64,000 nt of DNA, from assembly GCA_013339765.2 (NCBI GenBank), contig CM023448.1, positions 281,353,717 through 281,417,716 on the forward strand. Reading direction: 5' to 3'. The translations under genes were made by a program, and so were the position numbers. This document shows positions 57,211-64,000 of this stretch, one piece after another (positions within the stretch are counted from its first letter, which is position 1; every line of letters begins with the position of its first letter). The notes below the pieces were generated by a model. The model searched no databases. It was not told the origin of the DNA and was given only the letters and a program-made list of their open reading frames with translations. Source of the DNA: Haemaphysalis longicornis. Lineage: Eukaryota; Arthropoda; Arachnida; Ixodida; Ixodidae.

Positions 57211-57439
57211 AAGACACCGAATGCTTACAAAGTGAGAGGCGGAGACACCATTTTTCAAATCCCATTCAAGCCCCGAGGATATATTTGCTGTTCCCCCTGA
57301 GTAGAAACCTACCCGAACTGTCGAGCAACAGGAAAAAAAAAATACATATCTTTCGGGTTCAGTGCGAAACATTATACGTCTGTCTTTTCTTTTTTGCCCC
57401 TTCCAAGATTTTCAAGATTTATTGATTGCTTTTGTTTCT

Positions 57440-57730
57440 ACATTTTAACACAAAATTGTTTTATTCCGGGATTCACGAATATTTCACTTACGTCTTATCC
57501 CTCGCGGAAATGACGCCAGTACAATGAAGCAATCGGCCTGTAAAGGGTGCACACCTGCACACAGTCTCTTGCGGGAAAGCAACCTTTAGTACTAACTAGT
57601 ACGTTATACTTAGGGTTGTTCGTTTTCCGGTTTTATACATTAACACGAAAGTGTTTTATGCCGGCATACACCAAGATTTCACTGACGTCATATCCGTCAC
57701 AAAAATGACGTCAGTACACCTTTGCCGAAG
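57440..57730 (+). repeat. Two diverged tandem units with ATGACG(T)CAGTAC
   Basis: TTTTAACACAAAATTGTTTT...TTTCACTTACGTCTTATCC...ATGACGCCAGTACA at 57440-57525 recurs as ATTAACACGAAAGTGTTTTA...TTTCACTGACGTCATATCC...ATGACGTCAGTACA at 57637-57720, about 197 bp apart. Confidence 0.75.
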
Positions 57731-57849
57731 CGACCCGCCAGTAGGACGTCGCTCGCCAAGCACACCCACAGGACAGCCACCGACCCGCAAGCCATACTTA
57801 GCTGCAGATTTCGCTGCACATTTCACTTTCGTGTTTTACCGATTCCTAT

Positions 57850-60650
57850 GACAGAGGAATCAACCACAGTTTTTTTTTATACAGGCAGCGTTGTAACTAG
57901 TCTTCTGGGTTCCTATAAGAACAATTCGTTTGCACATTCTTGCGCGTGCATGACGTTATTTTCGACACCAGGTCTGCTAATTTGTTTTGTCTTGCCCTAT
58001 TTTATGCGTCTTGCATTTCTTAACTCAGCCTATTTTACATATTTTTTGTCCTTCTGACCGTCTATGCCTGCCTGCTTTCCCGCAACAAGCGAAAAGTATT
58101 GCGGCAAAGCACCCTTCTCAGGACCGCAGGAAGGAAGGAAGGAAACGTGGGCGCTGACCGAACCGATCACTTGCGATAGGGCCTAGGAGTACGGAGAAAA
58201 AAGTGAAAATAGAGTAACGGTAAGAAGGCTGTACATGTTTCTGCAAGACAGGAAGCGCCTCCTCGCTTCCCTTAGCAAAGAAATGCGGTGAAAAAGATCT
58301 TGCGATAGCCACTTCCGCACAAAAGGGGCTCGCACTTCCTTCTCCCGTAATGTATGGCGTTTATGCACGTCATATTCTGGATAGTGAGACCTTAGGCTTA
58401 CATAAGAGAGATCAACACATGCATTTAAACGATCTATTTTCGTTCCTTGTGCTTGGGACATAAATTGCTGTTTATTAAGCTCTTTATTTCTTTATTTTAA
58501 AGGCCTTACAGCGTTCAACCAAAACACCCTGCCCTCAAATGTCTGTGAGGCTTCTGTTAACACACGAGCTACCCTCTCTTCTAAAGTAAGCAAGCGAAGA
58601 CAATGCGCGCACCAATTTTTTTGTCTGCGTGCATGCGTGCGTGCGTGCGTGTGTGTCTGCCTGTGTGTGCGCGTGCGAGTGTGTGTGCGTGTGCGTGAGC
58701 TGCTGCTTAGAAAGAAGGTTGGAGATAAGGAGATGATGTAGATGAGTGGGGAGGAATCAAGTCTCATAACTGTATATCGCTTTGAGGACACTTCAGCTAA
58801 TCTCTATAAAAAGACTTCACAAGAATTACTCTATAGAAAACTGTCGAACCACTTATAAGGATCGAGGCATGAAGCTGGCTTACTCTGCGCACACATAGAC
58901 ACAAGCGTATACACACATATGAAGTGTCCATTGGCTCATATTAAGAGGCTGTGATGTGGAAAACTGAGAGAGGTGAGATGGACAGGGCAAGCCCGCTTGT
59001 ATTTAAAACAACGAAACAATTAACCCGTACCACCAGTGCCAGCGCAAAGCTGGACGTACAGGAAGAAACCGATACGAATGCACTCACAGGCGTGCGCCGT
59101 TCACAGCGGATGCCCGTGATCTCGATCGCTGCATTAGATGCGGTTTTTGCAGAGTGCAAAAGCAAGAGTGGAAAAGACCACAGAACACGGTGTATGTAAA
59201 GATGCTCCGAAATTTTGCTACAGACAAAAATAGAAAGAGATGGTGAGAAGGAAGGCTTCGCGGCTATAATACTTTTCCTTACGTCATTTTTTTGCTTAAC
59301 TTTAAGGATATACTTCTAAGAGCGTGCAAGTGTGAAAAGTGATATTGGTTTAGGCTAACAAAACCGATTAATCTTTAAGGTGGTTTACTCCAGGCGGCGC
59401 CAGACACCATGCACCCGTCGTCCCACCCGTCTCTCAGAACTGGCGGTGGTTAGTTTCTCAGTCGTCCTTTGGCCCCTTTGATTCCCGCACACCACAGAGG
59501 ACCTCAATCAGCTCCCTCCTTTTACACTGGCGTTCGTTGCATTTCCCTCTTCATCGAAGCAGGTATGTGCTACGCGCCGCACGATCGAACGCCACATTCT
59601 GACGCTACGTCGGTCACTCTTGTTTTTTCTTTCATTTTTCATGCGTGGCCGTGACTGAGTCTTCAGTGACTCGTAGCCTGTCTCCAGCATCCCAATGATC
59701 TCAGTGTCATACTGGTGGACTTTTGGTACAGACTGTGAAAATGAAGACATTTATGTCTTACGTGTATAAAAGGTAATATAAAAACGTGTTTCTTTCTTTG
59801 TACTAGTGTGGCGCTTCTTTCGACTTGCTTCCCACATGCTGTTTTTATACCCCCATTACGACGCATCGTTGCACCAAGAAAAGACAACGTCCATGCACGT
59901 CAAAACGCCAGTTCTTCTCCTTTTCTGTGAGCGAATGGAGACTTGCTGGTTTTCTCGCACACGTATACGGCTGCAGCAAGTACAACGCAGCACATGTATC
60001 TGATCCGCCACAAAATCAGTGGCGAGAGGGCAAAATTGGTCCGAACCATTTAGCAGTTTCTTTGAAGGAGCATCCCCGTCGCAAACTACAGCCGGCAATT
60101 GGTTTGACCGCCTACCACGGACGTTTTGCGGATTGAGTTTCATAAACAAAGTGCACTCTGCGCTACAGAGAAAAAAAAAAGTAGCTTTTTTTCAGCGCAA
60201 AATGCTTTGGTAAAAGGGATCGATAGCTTCGTCAGAGCCAGAGGTAGGACAAGTCTAATGATGCATTAGAAATACAAACAGCACAAAAACGAAAATTTTG
60301 CAGTAACCTGAACAAGAACCGGTTAAGAATTATTGCACTTAAAATACAAAAAGAAATAAACTTTTGTGAGTAAATGATGTGAACGGAATTATGAGTTTGG
60401 ATTCCAATCAGGAACGAAGATAAGTGCCAAAAAATTCAGTTTGTAAAGATCAAAACTCGAAAGACATCTAAGCATTTCTTACCAGTTGTGAATGGGACAG
60501 CATTTAAGTCCAATCGAGCGCCGCTGAGTGTCCAATAGAACGTTACCGGGCTCTTTGTTCCGCGCGCCAAGTGCCGAAGTCAAACCGGCTCAACTACAGG
60601 CACTCTCCACTTTTCGACGTGGCTCTGGCATGCCCGCCCGGTGCCATTCT
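57850..60650. other. 2.8 kb with no recognised gene
   Basis: Contains (TG)n/(GC)-type short repeats near 58625-58700. All ORFs are under about 110 codons and look like chance frames. Confidence 0.4.
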
Positions 60651-61675
60651 TTGTGTTCTATTCCACACACTAAACTTTTTTACACCCTTTTGGCCAAAAA
60701 GGGCGTAGCATAGGTGGAAAAAGGGTGTTGGGAGGCCTTTACACCCTTTTTCTTGAGTCTCAACACCCTTTTTCTAGCTCTACGCCCTTTTTGTTTGAAA
60801 ATAAGGGTGTTGATCAACTTCAACACCCTTGGTTTTTCTTAGGGTGTTGAAAGGGTGTGGAAAAGGTGTTCAGCTGTTCATTGAATAACGTCATGTTCGG
60901 ATGCATAATAGCACTGTAAAGAAGAAGACATCCCCTCATATACTCCTCTACTCGCAAGAAATTTCCAAACGCAAAAAAAAAAATAATTGCTCTTATGCAA
61001 TGATCGCTCGTTTCCTTATTGGGTGCACCTCATGCCCCAAGTTTAGCTTTAGCACGTGAAACACCAATTTGAACCTTCAAAATTAAGAAGACTGTAGTCG
61101 TGTGGCGAAAAGGATGTTTACGAACTGCAACACGCTTGGCTTTCTCTAGGTTGTTGAAACGGTGTGAAATAGGTGTTCAGTTGCAAAAAAAAGAACAGCG
61201 GAGCTGGGGGTCGACCTAGTTTCTTCCGGTGTTGCTAGGTTTTGTTATGTTTGCTAAGGTTTACAATGTTCTTGCTAAGCCAGGATGACCGCTGAGGGAT
61301 GAGACCAAATTTAACCGGATTTTACAAGGCTGTCCCAGTGTGCCCGCCTTCCCCCCCCCCCCTCCCCATTTCCAGGAGATCCAAGAGGGAAACAAGGCAG
61401 GTCGGCCCCCAGCGTTGCTGTTTCTCCAGCCTTGCACCACTATTGCAAGCTGCCCGAATTTTTTTACCTTTTAGAATCCAAATAAGACTAGTACCTTTGA
61501 AATGGTACAGTAAGAGGTGCGGATACGCATACGCCCCTTGTGCTCAAACTCTAACAAGCTCGAAAGCCGACTTCACTGTCATAATACCCTATCTGCGGTG
61601 GTGCACCCTTTACAGGCGCCCCAGTTTTTTCTTTGTATTTTTTTGCTAATGCTGCCGAAACTACCTCCTGAAGCT

Positions 61676-63135
61676 TAAAGGAGCCATGAAGAGAAAACAC
61701 AAGTTTGGTTCATTCGAAAGATTGCCTCGTTAGAACCATAACGACACCACTTATAACGCAAACTTCGCTCAAATAAGCTACATAATTAGGAAAAACGGGA
61801 ATGGTCATGCGACCCACCAGCTCATTTCCCGCAACAGAACCTATGCCGTCACATGGGCTAAGCTCTGCGATTGGCGGAGGCCGGCAAAAGCAAACGCATG
61901 TTAGGCAGGGCTTACAGCTTGCATAGCGAGCTAAATGCCCGTGAAACATACTGCACATTCTTTTTATGACAAAGAACGGTGGAGTAAACGGTTGAAGGTC
62001 CGAACGAACTCGCAAGCGTGTGCGCCAATGCGTACGAAACTAGCGCGCCGGCCGAGCTCGACATCTCGCCGTCGCGCAGACGAATTTTCGGGTTCGAGGC
62101 TCTTCGGGGCCAACGAACCGTTCCAGCACGCACAGCCGCGACCTTGCTTCGTATCGTAATCCCTTCACAGGAGGTTGGCCGTCATATCGCCAACCAGCAA
62201 AGGTAAAAATAGAAACGAGGGGAGTAAGGAACAGCAAGAAGCGACGAGATAGTGCCAGTCGTCGCGTAAGTTTCGAATGGTGTTGGTTTGCTGCTGTCGT
62301 TACGAGCTCGTTTCCAGTTTACAACCACTGAAAACTTCAGTTTGTTCAGTTACGGCAGGGACCCTTACGTTAGCTCACTCCTGGAACATGCTGGCGCTCG
62401 TTGCCGACTTCGTCAAATCGCTCTGACCTTGGGGAAAAATGCCGTAAACACCGCGCATTGACGCTCGTATCTTTCTGGTCGAAGCAGAGAGCTCGCGCGA
62501 ACGGCTTTCCATACACGACACCGGCCAACTGGCATAAGTGATACTGCTACTGAAATTGAACTATTATTAACCGTAATCAAAATACGGCACATACGTACCA
62601 GTCTATATTCGTCCGTCGCGACGGGGCTGACGAGGCAGCGGTGCCGACGGCTGGGCGTTCGTCTGTTGTGGCTATCGCGGAATGGTCGCTTTCCCGTCCA
62701 CCGCGTATCCCATAACCCTTGCCGCTCGTGCACTTAGAAGCATTGAGCGTTTTTGTGGTGTGAGGTTGTTAAATGCAAGCCCGAGCTCCTCGGCGAGAGT
62801 TTTGTTCTCCGGATCAGGCGATTCCATGACTAGGGCTGCGGGTGCACTAGGTTTTACTAGTATTTTTAAAATGGCCGCCGTCTCGATCGACTCCCGCGTG
62901 TGGGTGCTATATGGAGTCGACATACTAAGTATCTGTTTCATGAACCGGCTCTATGACGCCATTGTACACGTCACGGAATGTTCAATTTTAGCGGGAGATT
63001 TAAAATTTTGGCTTAAATTGCCTTATTTATCAGTGAATAAAGCATCATTTGCTTCCGGGAAAGCGCTTGGGGTACTATGAAACACCTAATCTTTCGAATA
63101 AAACAAACTTTTGTTTTCTCTTCATGGCTCCTTTA
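61676..63135. mobile_element. TTAA-flanked nonautonomous element (piggyBac or Kolobok type)
   Basis: TTAA then AGGAGCCATGAAGAGAAAAC at the left (61673 on) and the reverse complement ending GGCTCCTTTAA at the right (to about 63138). Inverted similarity spans about 47 bp to CATTCGAAAG/CTTTCGAATA. TTAA duplication is typical of piggyBac and Kolobok elements. Confidence 0.72.
62672..62941 (-). CDS. Unassigned ORF inside the TTAA element
   Basis: 89 codons, MKQILSMSTPYSTHTRESIE through LAEELGLAFNNLTPQKRSML to VDGKATIPR. It looks protein-like (mixed, soluble, an Ala-rich helix near the middle) rather than low-complexity, and lies in the middle of a nonautonomous transposon. It may be a transposase N-terminal remnant or a captured exon. 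No family recognised. Confidence 0.3.
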   Translation of the reverse strand: MKQILSMSTPYSTHTRESIETAAILKILVKPSAPAALVMESPDPENKTLAEELGLAFNNLTPQKRSMLLSARAARVMGYAVDGKATIPR

Positions 63136-64000
63136 AAGAGCTTCACTGGTAATAAATTATGCCAATTCATATTGCTGTAAACATCCTGAGGCACAACCCC
63201 CCCCCCCCCCGCCCGCTTGTAGAGAATGGTCAGTCCACCCGTGTAAACAGGTACAAAATGCCTCCAAAATTGGAGGTATCTCCACCTTTTTTCTTCGTTG
63301 GCGGTCTTTTCTTACACCCTTTTTTTCTTTACGCCCTGTTTCTTAGTTTCGAACACCCTAATTTGTAGCTTTACACCCTTCTGAGAAAAAGGGTGTTGAA
63401 ATAATGAACACCCTTTTTGAAGGGTGTTGAGGTGGCAGGGAAGATTTGTATGGTATTTAATAAAATTCTTTAAGTTACGGATCAGAAAAACTACCGCGTA
63501 ATTAAAAAGTTTTTGCAAATCCATGTGTTGATTTGTATATTCTCGTAGTAAAATCCATACTTCCAAAATTAGCGCTAAAATATCAGTTTTTTGCGACAAG
63601 CCCACCGACTCCATCTGGGGGCTTTCCTCTGCTGGGTATAAAAGCAAGAATAGCACATGTATTGCTAAGTAAGTATGCACTCCCTGTACCGCTTGCATCC
63701 CGTGTTCCAACTGTAACTTGTACGTATTGGCTGTTTGTGTTGAATGCTGCGCGCTCCGCCGTTTGACATTGCCTCTGCGCATGCCATCACCTCAGAAAAA
63801 GGGTGTGAGACTCAACACCCTTTTTTTAGGGTGTTGAGCATCCTCAACACCCTTTTTTAAAGGTGTTGAGCTCAACACCATTTTTTCATCCATACACCCT
63901 TTTTTTGCCAAAACACCTTTTAAGGGTGTTAGCCATGGGACAAGATTTTTACACCCTTTTCGGCCCAAAAGGGTGTAAAAAAGTTTAGTGTGCATAGCAC

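Larger units (their letters stand above)
60666..63992. mobile_element. 3.3-kb inverted-repeat element with ACACCCTTTTT arrays
   Basis: Left end CACACTAAACTTTTTTACAC then CCTTTTGGCC; right end is the reverse complement with one or two changes. Subterminal regions (60690-60870, 63310-63440, 63795-63975) are packed with ACACCCTTTTT/AAAAAGGGTGT in both senses, often as TCAACACCCTTTTT. No transposase. The right flank is cut by the window, so no target duplication can be read. A TTAA-flanked element is nested inside. Confidence 0.75.

Noticed and set aside
60690..63975. CRISPR-like or telomeric array
   Set aside because: ACACCCTTTTT units are irregular, in both orientations, without uniform spacers, and lie in a eukaryotic transposon; the arthropod telomere unit TTAGG is absent.

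Overview
This is a eukaryotic, gene-poor, repeat-dense window, almost certainly from a hard tick (Ixodidae, probably Metastriata). The main reason is a recurrent tRNA-derived SINE whose head reads roughly GTGGCTCAGTGGCTAAGGCG and whose tail is (AATC)n; it resembles the Ruka-type SINEs described from Rhipicephalus. Penelope-like elements with GIY-YIG domains, several APE-type LINE lineages, hAT and TA- or TTAA-target DNA elements, and long AT, GA and TG microsatellites fit the same picture. No prokaryotic gene organisation is present, and most long ORFs are chance frames.

Genes. (1) On the minus strand, about 0.96-8.7 kb, lies the 5' part of an anamorsin/CIAPIN1 homologue (cytosolic Fe-S cluster assembly). 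A probable 5'UTR exon near 8.6-8.7 kb is followed by coding exons at 8387-8234, 7068-6933, 2958-2891 and 1075-958. The last part of the gene, with the Fe-S cysteine motifs, lies beyond base 1. Exon 2 carries one extra T in a homopolymer, which breaks the frame. (2) On the plus strand, 55.26-56.15 kb, a GC-rich exon encodes a four-pass membrane protein with two PPxY motifs and a PDZ-type C-terminus; its N-terminus is unresolved. A CpG-rich block at 36.3-36.9 kb may be a promoter or first exon.

Layout. 0-8.7 kb: CIAPIN1 with large introns, one holding a foldback element. 8.7-20 kb: SINEs, a TA-flanked MITE, a decayed Penelope element, an intact hAT-type nonautonomous element with an exact 8-bp target duplication, and a perfect 82-bp-arm palindrome. 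20.4-25.8 kb: one minus-strand LINE in three pieces, split by a SINE and by a 2.3-kb block that itself holds LTR-like repeats and an RNase H-bearing LINE. 25.8-36 kb: a GTAAC-rich element, RTE-, CR1/Jockey- and I-type LINE fragments, very long poly-C tracts, and two tail-to-tail Penelope 3' ends with a hammerhead-like core. 36-50 kb: CpG block, LINE 3' ends, a second Penelope element. 50.9-52.2 kb: a SINE with clean target duplications that contains a 1,045-bp TIR element, itself with target duplications. 53-57 kb: SINEs, a LINE 3' end and the PPxY membrane-protein exon. 60.7-64 kb: a large inverted-repeat element studded with ACACCCTTTTT palindromes, containing a nested TTAA-flanked element with a short ORF.

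Limits: exon edges rest on splice-site and reading-phase logic, TE edges on inverted repeats and target duplications, and family names on recalled motifs. No database search was possible.
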